Shown: one piece after another, positions 30,201 to 35,848 of the stretch
How the letters are laid out: every line of letters starts with the position of its first letter
Numbering within the stretch: the first letter of the stretch is position 1
DNA from: a virus
Strand: one strand, 5' to 3'
DNA length: 38,849 nt
IMG/VR virus record: IMGVR_UViG_3300008339_000161
Coordinates: 1-38,849 of that record
Notes under the pieces: generated by a model
Told to the model about the DNA's origin: nothing
Database searches by the model: none
What the model saw: the letters and a program-made list of their open reading frames with translations, nothing else
Program-made: the position numbers and the translations under genes

Positions 30201-30948
30201 CACGCTCCCTGAAACGCTCACGGCTTGCCTTCAGGACATCGGACTCTGCCGCCTGCAGTTCCTTCTGCGTCTCGCGCAGTGTCTGAGCAATCTCGCTGCT
30301 GGGCGCAATGATGTTGATGGGTAGTTGAACGAGACCGACACCACCCTGCGACAGACTTGAGATTGTGTCGATCGCCCACTCACCAGGCGTTCTAAACTCT
30401 TCTGCCTTGGCGTCGCGTGCTCCACGAATATTGACCGGGTCTTTTGCTTTCTTTACCAGCTCACCAAAGCTTGGCGCGTTGACGCGCTCCATACCTTTGG
30501 CAGTACGCTGAACGACTGCGTTGTCGCTCTTTGCCAATCCGCTGCGCACAAGGTCAGCTTGAGATGCAGTCTCGGAAGAGATGGGGCCGGCACCGTACGA
30601 CAAACGGCGATCCAAGTCAGAACGCACTTGCTCGGGCGTGGCTTTGTAACCATCCATCACGCTCTTTGGTTCCGGCTTGAAAAAGTCGGCCACGCGCTGA
30701 ATGATGCCGCGCTCATCCTTGGCAGGATTCAGCGGGTTGTCGACAGTGTCGCGCTTGCCTGGCTGGGGTGCAGCGCGGGGAACTGATGTGGTAGCAAGGA
30801 ACTGATCCCTTGCAATAGACAAATCTTCTTGCGGAACTTGAGGCGCGATCACCGATTCAAAATACTGGTTACGAGCCTCTTCCTGTTCTTCAAGAGAGAG
30901 GGCCTGGAATGCGGGGCTTCCCGCTACGTCAGACCATTTCTTTGCCAT
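21217..30948 (-). CDS. Giant polyvalent virion protein, 3243 residues
   Basis: One uninterrupted frame of 9.7 kb. In order: KKWSDVAGSPAFQAL at the N-terminus; a Gly/Ala-rich hydrophobic stretch (about 285-480); low-complexity linkers with a Q run; HELRH (912-916), a zincin-like HExxH; an all-helical region around YSPQAKVDANST (about 1235); a conserved VHDAFGHG...RGQNSWLNYGP domain (about 1896-1950); a second HExxH, HEILH (2143-2147), with downstream EYWA; and a long C-terminal domain with RFNPAFGVTNAVKDF (about 2657-2671) and a hydrophobic MGLMTALTGFSTALAFMAA (about 2835), resembling LPD38. Such polyvalent proteins are packaged and injected with phage DNA. It is the last gene of the late operon; start follows GGAA and the previous stop. 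Confidence 0.85.
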   Translation of the reverse strand: MAKKWSDVAGSPAFQALSLEEQEEARNQYFESVIAPQVPQEDLSIARDQFLATTSVPRAAPQPGKRDTVDNPLNPAKDERGIIQRVADFFKPEPKSVMDGYKATPEQVRSDLDRRLSYGAGPISSETASQADLVRSGLAKSDNAVVQRTAKGMERVNAPSFGELVKKAKDPVNIRGARDAKAEEFRTPGEWAIDTISSLSQGGVGLVQLPINIIAPSSEIAQTLRETQKELQAAESDVLKASRERFRERVLSEEGFFNQYVATVQQLVTDPTLTISEAAKQLPNFLGIVGAARVVGAATSGAVNVAGRVSPAVAVSEAITGGGLSTAGRAIGTTTGGVGASMVMAGGDAAGNVYENLTDRDKVPLSVWRQNPDFQKLVKEGKTESQAIEEIATTKARMAALITAPLGLLGYAGAEAAIASRGLGKTAAEALTVKGMAKTAGKDLVGEQLEEGGTQLGSNVVTRTVDPKQSLFEGVPEAMGTALVTSAPFSAAAIRSQYKDAQQQQQQDQMASAGDLTATYLLDPKTYDPTLIDPSQTTRPPGDVATAAPMRSEMNFTPADSPSAKAGLAPIIVPASTEVPDVSTDSATRAATGLGSLTGSDQLGGSLGIPGLGIDDTARIGGDAGSITANAGADVAARGRAGELPPGLSRLPQVDQRATDQDLAARVQAALNPQQDNNANTQPVEQWTGRRGDGYVTEADAGQALPGRQRMFPTLDWKVEQMPSGKYRLAGYEKFDAQVPAAPTRQALPAAGTAAGTVETIGLNAPTQETPRVAQTAQAVQAEAQGQEVPAASARQLPDLLDRQSPVPDAVLAEFARNPRAPDSRASVQAYLDDLVTRGRLPDAPKLGTPDADAETTVSALGRIFGDATGTGNRVVAYSDPRGDNGFALGGIAFVNTSLDSTAIDAPKTVLHELRHVAEQLAASGSKSAQEFTAQLDSIFDDMTDEGKRAYIENFLHKADLAKIADPAEREAKVQAFMTAPATRSEMVADFLGNRAQDREFLIDLAQQDPQGFEGFVRRWLAVVDNLIAKLKGGKTQGTKESAKVDQYIRDLNKAKMVARDALIQFRKGNLAEQQVQVQTEQTAEPVMSRRGAEQVGDFEVRTMKDGTAVVYGDPDAIRAQIPDDVKGRVTKDGIVFTTSAAPRVKAALEGRKTAYSRAGAVLDKLPMKDGKYIGAPAKFNTPGKIPTLRKILRQLADEGAPGRYWYENSGKEVLKMVGGDVQEARKFVALLAIYSPQAKVDANSTFALRAWAQYKNGQPISVKTGSQDRKATEAMQDVDAFWKGEKTGNFFFNLLREIDPSTAGKQGATIDMWMMRAGQYDNDAPTQTQYAFMENETNRLAAELGWEPQQVQAAIWVAMKARMENAGVKKRTEASSEKKGWIRFERDADGKKKRVIIDAQKHRDNWLKYSFEHDVTKDDTQQAKFDFGDGLKRHIGQVSFEARPGRTTGVLPGIHSAPYAQQVAFQQAVQKTFFDEQGNDMLAMRLGLLVDNDILVPGVWQGEVSPSTQLGVAMAPAKGEEGKSKVDPAQAEALNVYAAVAGLVARQEGVGWHRPFYAGTKRDANGLDINLGRPINPREAADLEQAVGQWMADNGKEGWQDSFAFVSSPTGIRVVNFGIITNDILQSDIVSVAEGVLPEFEYRVFASDGDMPTNNWKENPNGESYVQRISAAGRSDVLDWARAVLAPRVQRVFTEFSNEYGWGDAGEIKFSRRDAGDRAGRDQGRGLAPLDGAPRIDGATGPDEQLVAVAEQYARDNGIDLKRQAEYVQVDPERAKRIAQAYEDMPHAPQDPAVKEAYENLVRQTIAQYKALEKAGYKFYFFDETNDPYDGNPWNAMRELRAKKRMGVFATEAGFGTTEAPVDNVMLQDTGITWPYGSVYGKQKRVLANDLFRAVHDAFGHGLEGAGFREQGEENAWQAHVRLFTGSARGAITSETRGQNSWLNYGPYGESNRTAKVEDTVFADQKTGLMPEWTWSEGLVGDMPAFSQREDRSGISQLAYQGYQIVDTPRVQASRKINGIIKKLDDGKLTPAEFELQVRLLADRMANVTATKEANRILSKRERGADIVREKLLAARRRNEVDYDTTEFALWALAQNPAMAEGLGISVREQPANQRGAAGDYNPAAEIMRVFKGRANEGTAVHEILHHTERMMPSAVQDGIRKEWANAYSKALSKADEKQRAALEQMLPAMAGDQAAQKLVRNAFSDGTLSADDHYQLVNPSEYWAVNATDILKRRYEAGSWIRQAKQWLGEMLQKAKGLLGLRSDAPILRGLQAVLDGKGERLSPQMLANVDSFDDIRFSPRQQPIQGQKFYLKGETLTAKQRRIWQDYFLRMKQVQDAIAEQGGVVDEAQDVYLAEALSYGRLQEQLTEFKDKTVKPMLAKLRAAKLETSDLALYAYAMHAKERNAEMSSRNARLASDEGSGMTDQEADDIINAYQADGKLQDLQDIHKDLMAITSTTRLVLLDEGLISQDEFDAYENQYSYYVPLRGFITDESDLVSGEQVRSPRVGGGKGFNIRGKETVRALGRTSRAGHIIENIISDYERAIARAERNNVAKKFLDLVTTNPDPDLWEIDAKRTAASFNKQTGMVQYNKLIDKGEDTVSVKVDGKEVYIKVNDPLLVRALRQAGKDETGEVTKFLVKNLGWFTNLMRNTLTRFNPAFGVTNAVKDFGFASTSMLADLGPKGMALFIKNYANPKQSGPIYEEFRAAGATTGGWHMRNTKDMQKELRRMMTWEGGSGTKFATYRAAKGLLDTLEWVGQYSETQARFAAYKAAREMGLSPARAASIAKEVSTNFNRKGEWGSAMNTAYVFFNAGVQGTAKTLKNLRNPYVMGLMTALTGFSTALAFMAASTGGDDDDGQAYWDKIPDDIKQRNIIIMLPPGDPLIGTGYARVGSRGRYMKIPIQYGLNVFSTLGYQIADVLRHGEDAKRGKTVGQAAINMTSVVFGAFNPMGGAFDPSKPVEVALAAAPSIVDVGIQFGAGVDAFGKPTSPAKSPFDQRPDSENYTPAMAGSWEQRLARWLNSSTGGDAAVAGGIDLAPGTIRNVVRNVTGGTGDFLSSVFVNIPSKMMDPVADINSKDIPILKAFYGEADESTDLSEYYKRRADVMKAADEAGRRAKMGIKFEYDEENVGLQSLGKAAKVYTDLMSELRKRELEIASDDSLSKSDITQMRKDIQRERVSVARDFNALFMQMKRDVESGKFLSKEVLEYEPSEKVQEKAQDYKLERRQKLQDNKERAAGLR
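26081..26115 (-). promoter_or_regulatory. Operator-like pair and extended -10 inside the giant gene
   Basis: A local AT-rich island in otherwise GC-rich coding DNA holds TTTGTGATTATACC and GTTCACAACTCTTATACC, both similar to operator sites elsewhere. On the minus strand the first includes TGGTATAAT, an extended -10 (TGnTATAAT), without a good -35. It could be an internal repressed promoter or chance. Confidence 0.3.
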
Positions 30949-30951
30949 AGT

Positions 30952-31926
30952 TTATTTCCAGAGAGTTGAATAATCTTTTTTGCCAGTGTTCTTGTCACCA
31001 GTTTTTGAAGCCGATGAAGGATTAGCATCTCCCCGCGCTTCTCTCATTTGCTTCAACACATTGTCGAGATCTTGTTTCAATTGATCGCGACGCTTCGGAT
31101 CACGCTCATCCTTGATTGCTTTGCGAAGTGTCTCGGCTTGCGCCTCAAGCCGGACTTTAGGGCTGCTGCTGTTTGATCCACCACGACCAGTACGCGGGCG
31201 ACTTGCGCTGATGGTCGCTGCATCAGCCCTCTGCTGATCGATAGGAAGCTTCGCCTCAAAACGCTCTTGCTTGTTTTCAAGCTCAATCTGCTTCAGCACA
31301 CTGGTGCGAACATCCTTGTAGTAGTTGATGATGTTCTGATCAGCACCAATCTCAATCGCGGCCTTCGACTCGTCATCAATGCGTCGCAGTGCGCGCTGAC
31401 TAGGATCACCAGCACCGTCGATGTAACCAGCCTTGCGGTAGACATCGCGGTACTGCGGATTCTGTTTGATCAGCTCAGCGAACTGCTCTGGCGTGGTACT
31501 CGGAGACTTGCCTTTGATCTGCGACGACAGTCCGGCCAAGCGTTGGGTGTCAGCCTCAAGCTGGGTCGCATCACGCTGCGCCTCAACCTCATCAGCGCGC
31601 TTGCTAATGTCAACCAAGTCTTGCTTCGCTCGTGCGCGGGTGGCCTCGAGCTTCTCTTCAGCCAACTTCGCTTTCAATCGCTCAAGCGCCTCAGCCTTCT
31701 CTTGAGCAGCCTTGGCAGCCGCGTCTTGGCGGTCAAGCAGTGCAGCATCTCGAGCAGCCTGCCGCTCGGCAGCCGCTTCGTAGCTCTTCTCTTGACGCGC
31801 AGCGTAGGCATCCTCACGCGCAGCCTGGCGGCGGTCTGCAATGTCGGCAAGCATGAACCTGCCAAACGAATCGCCCGCGTCAGAAATGCCTTTACCGATT
31901 CCAGCCCAGATCAGACCGCTGCCCAT
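30952..31926 (-). CDS. Coiled-coil internal virion protein (predicted)
   Basis: 324 residues. After a short GSGLIWAGIGKGISDAGDSFGRFMLADI start, residues about 35-150 form a long, highly charged helix rich in Ala, Glu, Lys and Arg (RQAAREDAYAARQEKSYEAAAERQAARD..., AQEKAEALERLKAKLAEEKLEATRARAKQD). The middle has a TTPEQFAELIKQNPQYRDVYRKAGY segment; the end is basic and disordered. Its position between virion genes suggests an internal or tail-channel protein, consistent with podovirus ejection proteins. No enzyme motif. Confidence 0.72.
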   Translation of the reverse strand: MGSGLIWAGIGKGISDAGDSFGRFMLADIADRRQAAREDAYAARQEKSYEAAAERQAARDAALLDRQDAAAKAAQEKAEALERLKAKLAEEKLEATRARAKQDLVDISKRADEVEAQRDATQLEADTQRLAGLSSQIKGKSPSTTPEQFAELIKQNPQYRDVYRKAGYIDGAGDPSQRALRRIDDESKAAIEIGADQNIINYYKDVRTSVLKQIELENKQERFEAKLPIDQQRADAATISASRPRTGRGGSNSSSPKVRLEAQAETLRKAIKDERDPKRRDQLKQDLDNVLKQMREARGDANPSSASKTGDKNTGKKDYSTLWK

Positions 31927-31928
31927 AA

Positions 31929-32432
31929 TTACACCTCTTCTGTGTTCTCTTCCGCTGCTTGACGGAACACCGACGGATCAACTTGACTCATCGCCTGGTC
32001 AAGCTGAGACGTATCCAATCCTTGCTCTTGCAGATAGCGAAGAACCATTTGCTTGAATGCCATCGCTACATTCTCCGGCTGCGGATCAAGACCAGACGCG
32101 TTAGCGATCTCCACTACTTCTTCGAGAACTTTCATCGCCAACGGCACAAGCAGCTCGTCAGGTACTTGCCCGTTCGTTCTCTCATCTATAACTGCTGTGA
32201 TATCGTAGGCAACATTCGCCAACGCATCTGTCAGATCGCCAGCAGATTTCAACTGCTTTGATACATCCATGGCAGCTTCGTTGCTGTACAAAGACTCCAT
32301 CGCCAGCGCAAGAGCTTCCTGAAACTTCGGGTCGCTTTCGTCAACCTCTGGCTCACCTTGATTGGCACCCATTGCCATCTCTGGCGGCATGCCCTCTGCT
32401 TCCTGCATTTCATTTGCAATTAATCCGGCCAT
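31929..32432 (-). CDS. Virion-associated protein, acidic helical
   Basis: 167 residues, acidic. Segments: DESDPKFQEALALAMESLYSNEAAMDVSKQLKSAGDLTDALANVAYDITAVIDERTNGQVPDELLVPLAMKVLEEVVEIA and a C-terminal VLRYLQEQGLD. The pattern fits small conserved proteins in podovirus internal virion clusters. It contains an internal promoter and operator (32185-32212) in its coding sequence. Confidence 0.7.
   Translation of the reverse strand: MAGLIANEMQEAEGMPPEMAMGANQGEPEVDESDPKFQEALALAMESLYSNEAAMDVSKQLKSAGDLTDALANVAYDITAVIDERTNGQVPDELLVPLAMKVLEEVVEIANASGLDPQPENVAMAFKQMVLRYLQEQGLDTSQLDQAMSQVDPSVFRQAAEENTEEV
32185..32212 (-). promoter_or_regulatory. Internal late promoter with operator, inside a virion gene
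   Basis: Minus strand TTGCCT (32207-32212), 16 bases, TATAGA (32185-32190). The spacer ATATCACAGCAGT extends into TTATA, giving TATCACAGCAGTTATA, a good operator dyad. It lies within the 31929-32432 gene and would drive the coiled-coil and giant genes downstream. Confidence 0.5.
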
Positions 32433-32442
32433 GATTTACTCC

Positions 32443-33354
32443 TTATGCAGTTGGCATCGCGTACGGGTTGTAGGGCGCCAAGCGGCGGCGCATGTCTTCT
32501 GCGTACCTTTCTTGTGGCGTCATGTAACCGGCAACCAGACCGGTCTGCGGGGATTGCGCATACGTTCCAGGTGATGAAGCAGCAGGGTCTGCGTTACCAG
32601 AACCCGACCACCAGCTTGTGCCGACGTTTTCGTTGTAACGATTGCGAGCCAATTGAGCTTGCTCTTGCTCGTACCTGCGCTGCTCTTCCATCGCCTTCTG
32701 CTGACCAGCGCCTTGGATCGCGCCCCCTGCGAGCTGCATGCTGCCCTGCACAGCAGCCATCTTTCCGTAGTCACCTAAGCTGTTCCAAGCGCCGGAGATA
32801 ATGCCGGGATTGGGAGGTGGCGCAGTTACGGCTTGAGCTGGTGAAGTCCAATATGTACCTGGCGTAGTAGCGGCACTAGCCGGCGCTGAAGATAAAGTTG
32901 TGCCAGCCGCGGTCTGGCCGCTCGGGCCAACGCTTCCGTATCCACCAGCGCCAGCAGGGAAGCCGCCACCAGCAGCAGACACAGCCGCCGCATTCGCTGC
33001 GTTTACCGCAGAAGAACCAGCTGCATAAGAGCCGGTAAAGCCGCTGCCAAGCGAGCTGCCTGCTGCTGAGAATTGGCCGCCCATCGCCGCGCTTGCCGCG
33101 CCGGTTAGACCAGACCAAGCGTTTGCGATGCCAGCCGTAGCGCCCTTTAGGGCGCCCCCTATAGTCCCCATAAATCCCGTGCTGGCAGAGGCACCTCCCA
33201 TGGCCCCCATGATGGCTGCGCCACCAAAGTAAACGGTTGCCGCAGCAAGCAAGACTTTGCCGATCGGAGACTTGGCAACACTCTTGACGACGTTGACTAC
33301 ACCTTTGACGACCTTGCCAATTGCTCGGCCAACACTCTTAACAACTTTACTCAT
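32443..33354 (-). CDS. Glycine/alanine-rich internal virion protein
   Basis: 303 residues. Basic amphipathic N-terminus (SKVVKSVGRAIGKVVKGVVNVVKSVAKSPIGK), then a hydrophobic LLAAATVYFGGAAIMGAMGG segment and a long Gly/Ala/Ser-rich stretch (about 50-190), ending in a Q/R helix (QKAMEEQRRYEQEQAQLARNRY) and MTPQERYAEDMRRRLAPYNPYAM. This composition is typical of podovirus proteins that line or insert into a membrane channel during DNA ejection. Overlaps the start of the next gene by four bases. Confidence 0.75.
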   Translation of the reverse strand: MSKVVKSVGRAIGKVVKGVVNVVKSVAKSPIGKVLLAAATVYFGGAAIMGAMGGASASTGFMGTIGGALKGATAGIANAWSGLTGAASAAMGGQFSAAGSSLGSGFTGSYAAGSSAVNAANAAAVSAAGGGFPAGAGGYGSVGPSGQTAAGTTLSSAPASAATTPGTYWTSPAQAVTAPPPNPGIISGAWNSLGDYGKMAAVQGSMQLAGGAIQGAGQQKAMEEQRRYEQEQAQLARNRYNENVGTSWWSGSGNADPAASSPGTYAQSPQTGLVAGYMTPQERYAEDMRRRLAPYNPYAMPTA

Positions 33355-33791
33355 GATGCACCTCTTACGTATGTGAGATTTAGCGACTCGCGTGAGAACC
33401 CGACCCGTTTAAAGAATCGAACAAGCCTCGGATCAACACCAGGCTCAAGCTCAATGATTGCCAGCTTGATGGCTGGACGACTCTTTACCCAACGAACAAA
33501 CTCCCGCAGCAATGGCAAGCCAGCACCCGGTACACGGCTGTAGTAAAGCAGCACGGAGCACTGCATCCGTTCAAACCAGAATGCTGGCTGTACACACGCC
33601 CCCATTGCCGCCACCACCTTGCCCGCATCTTCAGCAACCCACACAAAGTGCGCCGGCCCCAAGCACGTCTTAGCCGTCTCTGCCATCGCTTCTCGGTCAA
33701 TGCGCACCGGCAGCGGGTCTTTCGACACCGACTCAACGGCGATGTCAACGATGGCTGGAATGTCGCTCATGGTTGCTTTTCTAAAGATCAT
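33351..33791 (-). CDS. GNAT N-acetyltransferase in the virion cluster
   Basis: 146 residues from ATG 33791, which overlaps the stop of the preceding gene (ATGA); the frame to 33839 is not needed. MIFRKATMSDIPAIVDIA, HFVWVAEDAGKVVAAMG, LLLREFVRWVKSRPAIKLAIIELEPG and a C-terminal FFKRVGFSRES follow GNAT strand-helix order; the usual R/Q-x-x-G-x-G/A loop is replaced by SRVPGAGLPL. Some podophages carry GNATs in the tail/internal cluster; target unknown. It may modify a virion or host protein. Confidence 0.78.
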   Translation of the reverse strand: MIFRKATMSDIPAIVDIAVESVSKDPLPVRIDREAMAETAKTCLGPAHFVWVAEDAGKVVAAMGACVQPAFWFERMQCSVLLYYSRVPGAGLPLLREFVRWVKSRPAIKLAIIELEPGVDPRLVRFFKRVGFSRESLNLTYVRGAS

Positions 33792-35266
33792 GCAGTCGGT
33801 AAACCTGGAATGGTTGTTCCGTAAAACTTGTTCGCCCACGCAATCTGCGAGTTCGCGTAATTAATCACGCTTTGAATTGCACGGCTCTTGGGGCTTGATC
33901 CAGCCGGAGCCGTTCCATCAACCTTTCCACTCAAGTTCGGATCAGCACCAATCGTGTTAATGCTGGCAGCCGTTGTGTTACTGATCTGCAAAGCAAAGTT
34001 CGCCGGAATCTGCGAGTTGGTCAGGTTTTTCTGGAAAGCTTGCGCATCGTCTTGCAAGAAGATTTGCTGCTGACGATCCAGTCCTGCCTGCGCAGCAGTG
34101 AACGACTGCTGCATCTGAGTGATCGCAACCTGATGCGCTTGCTGATCGTTCTGCATCTTCTCCTGCTGAACACGATCCAAGCTCGACTGAGAAGCGGCAA
34201 AGTCGTTCTGCGCTTTCTGCAAAGCCATCTGGTTGGCCGCGCTCTTGTCTTGCAAGAACGCCTGCTGCGCGCGCTCGAGGGCAGACTGCGAAGCAGAAAA
34301 ATCCTGCTGGAATTTTGTGAGGTCTTTCTGCAGCACTGCTTGACGCTCAACCAATGTGGTTTGCTGCGTACGGTCAAGAGCCGACTGAGCTGCATTAAAG
34401 TCGTTCTGCGCCTTCTGGAGCGCCATCTGATTTGCTGCGCTCTTGTCCTGCAAAAATGCTTGTTGAGCACGATCCAATGCAGACTGAGCGGCAGTAAAGT
34501 TTTGCTGACTGGTCTGCAGGTTGGTCTGCAGACTACGATCCAACGAAGATTGCCCGGCTTGGAACGTCTGCTGCTCGCGCTGCAAGGAGGTCTGCTGCGT
34601 ACGATCCAGCGCACTCTGCGCAGCCGCAAAGTTCTGTTGAGCCACTTGCAAAGCTTGTTGAGCTTCAATGCTCTTGTCTGCCAATGCAGTCTGCTGCGCA
34701 CGGTCAAGCTGTGCCTGAGCAGCCGTAAAGTTCTGCTTGACGTTTTCCAGAGTCGAAGTGAACGACTGCGACCCCAGACGCTCAGATGTCGTGAACTGAC
34801 GATTGATGTTGGATTGACCGGCCTCAAACTCTTGAGCACCTTTCTGCAAGCCAAACTGGTTGATGGCACCAGCGCCAAACTCGTTGGCGCGATTTGTCGC
34901 ACCCATGTTTTCAGATGCCGTCACCGCATAGGTCTGCGCATCCTGCTGCGCCATCGGCAGCGCACGGTCAACCATGGCGGCCACGCCTGCGCCCTGATTC
35001 ATGGAGCTGTTGACCAGACCCCGCTGCGCCATGCCTTGTGTGGCCAGCGTTCTGGCGCGCTGCATAAGCGGGCTGTCTTTTGACAGGATGCTGTTGACCT
35101 GCCCTTGTACCGTCTCAGTCTGGGCGTTGACTTGGCGCGTCTGTGGATCGTAAGTTGCGACACTGTTAGACGGCGGCAGCGCCGAAGCTACCAAGCCAGT
35201 CGTTGTGTTCGGATTGGTCGCAGACTTCTGCTGGGTGTCAAAGGGGTTTTGAACAGTCGTAGCCAT
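33788..35266 (-). CDS. Repeat virion protein with 11-residue periodicity
   Basis: 492 residues. Residues about 170-415 are a repeat region with LDRxQQ-type motifs whose leucines fall at 187, 220, 242, 264, 297, 330, 363 and 396, all separated by multiples of 11 (33 or 22). Residues 266-290 and 332-356 are identical although the DNA differs at third codon positions. No prolines occur in the block, so a very long straight helix is likely. The N-terminus (QNPFDTQQKS...) and C-terminus (...YANSQIAWANKFYGTTIPGLP) are non-repetitive. Probably an internal virion or ejection protein. Start 35266 follows GGAG. Confidence 0.8.
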   Translation of the reverse strand: MATTVQNPFDTQQKSATNPNTTTGLVASALPPSNSVATYDPQTRQVNAQTETVQGQVNSILSKDSPLMQRARTLATQGMAQRGLVNSSMNQGAGVAAMVDRALPMAQQDAQTYAVTASENMGATNRANEFGAGAINQFGLQKGAQEFEAGQSNINRQFTTSERLGSQSFTSTLENVKQNFTAAQAQLDRAQQTALADKSIEAQQALQVAQQNFAAAQSALDRTQQTSLQREQQTFQAGQSSLDRSLQTNLQTSQQNFTAAQSALDRAQQAFLQDKSAANQMALQKAQNDFNAAQSALDRTQQTTLVERQAVLQKDLTKFQQDFSASQSALERAQQAFLQDKSAANQMALQKAQNDFAASQSSLDRVQQEKMQNDQQAHQVAITQMQQSFTAAQAGLDRQQQIFLQDDAQAFQKNLTNSQIPANFALQISNTTAASINTIGADPNLSGKVDGTAPAGSSPKSRAIQSVINYANSQIAWANKFYGTTIPGLPTA

Positions 35267-35280
35267 CTCCGGCCTTTCAA

Positions 35281-35307
35281 ACAGAAACGCCCCGACAAAG
35301 CGGGGCG
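35281..35307 (-). terminator. Promoter-proximal terminator before the internal virion operon
   Basis: On the minus strand CGCCCCG / CGGGGCG (35288-35294 and 35301-35307) with a six-base loop is followed by TTTCTGTTTG. A preceding hairpin (GCGGG / CCCGC, about 35311-35339) lies in the same leader. Both hairpins sit between the promoter at 35345-35374 and ATG 35266, repeating the design at 1971-2049. Confidence 0.7.
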
Positions 35308-35344
35308 AGCGCGGGCTGCGAGAAAGCGCAATAACCCGCAGTCA

Positions 35345-35374
35345 ATTCTAAACCAATGTGATACTCAATGCCAA
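35345..35374 (-). promoter_or_regulatory. Second late promoter with operator in the spacer
   Basis: Minus strand TTGGCA (35369-35374), 18 bases, TAGAAT (35345-35350). Spacer sequence GAGTATCACATTGGTT is nearly the same as in the promoter at 2021-2049. Transcripts would start near 35338, overlapping the end of Rz, and face the terminator at 35281-35307. Confidence 0.7.
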
Positions 35375-35848
35375 TCATTTCTGCCTCAAGGTTTCGTACT
35401 GGGTGAGGCACTGCCGGAGGGCTGCCCGGAGTTCGTCAGCTCGGGCAGCTTCCCTTGCAAGAAACTCTGCATCCGGTCGAGAAAGCTCGGCTCCAGTACA
35501 ACTTGTGACGGCGGGTCCAGTGCTGGTGGCACCGGGCACGGGACGGGCTTCGGGGGTGGGGCGCTCGGGGCGCTGGCGCAGGCTTGCAGTAAGAGCAACA
35601 GCCCTAGCGTTAAGGTCACGGATCTCACGGTCTTTGTCCTTTCTGAGTTGATCGGCAGTTGTCTGCAGTTCCTGCTCCTTTTGCCGGGCTGCTTCCATCG
35701 CCATGGCATGCGCTTCAGCCTGCTGGGTGCGCTCTTTGTCCCACTGCTGCTGGACATGCGCCCGGCCAGCCGTGTCGCCCTTCATGTAACCGGTGACCGT
35801 GGCCACGCTTAGCGCCACCACGAACCCGACGATCAGCCACGGGTTCAT
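35375..35848 (-). CDS. Rz: i-spanin (Rz)
   Basis: 157 residues. N-terminal signal anchor (WLIVGFVVALSVATVTGYM, residues about 4-22) followed by a long periplasmic coiled coil (QQWDKERTQQAEAHAMAMEAARQKEQELQTTADQLRKDKDREIRDLNARA). This is the inner-membrane spanin, which with Rz1 fuses inner and outer membranes in the last step of lysis. Rz1 is nested in another frame. It lies downstream of holin and endolysin. ATG 35848 overlaps the stop of the small secreted gene upstream. Confidence 0.88.
   Translation of the reverse strand: MNPWLIVGFVVALSVATVTGYMKGDTAGRAHVQQQWDKERTQQAEAHAMAMEAARQKEQELQTTADQLRKDKDREIRDLNARAVALTASLRQRPERPTPEARPVPGATSTGPAVTSCTGAELSRPDAEFLAREAARADELRAALRQCLTQYETLRQK
35386..35628 (-). 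CDS. Rz1: o-spanin lipoprotein (Rz1), nested in Rz
   Basis: 80 residues from GTG 35628 behind AAAGGA. Lipoprotein signal SVTLTLGLLLLLQAC with lipobox LLQAC, then a proline-rich mature part (ASAPSAPPPKPVPCPVPPALDPP). That is the classic outer-membrane Rz1. It is encoded entirely inside Rz in a different frame, as in lambda. Its start must be internal to the longer frame (35757), whose N-terminal part is a shadow of Rz. Confidence 0.85.
   Translation of the reverse strand: MRSVTLTLGLLLLLQACASAPSAPPPKPVPCPVPPALDPPSQVVLEPSFLDRMQSFLQGKLPELTNSGQPSGSASPSTKP

Noticed and set aside
34040-34740. Recent DNA duplication or mobile repeat in the virion repeat gene
   Set aside because: The identical protein segments differ at third codon positions, so this is an old in-frame repeat under selection rather than a recent insertion.
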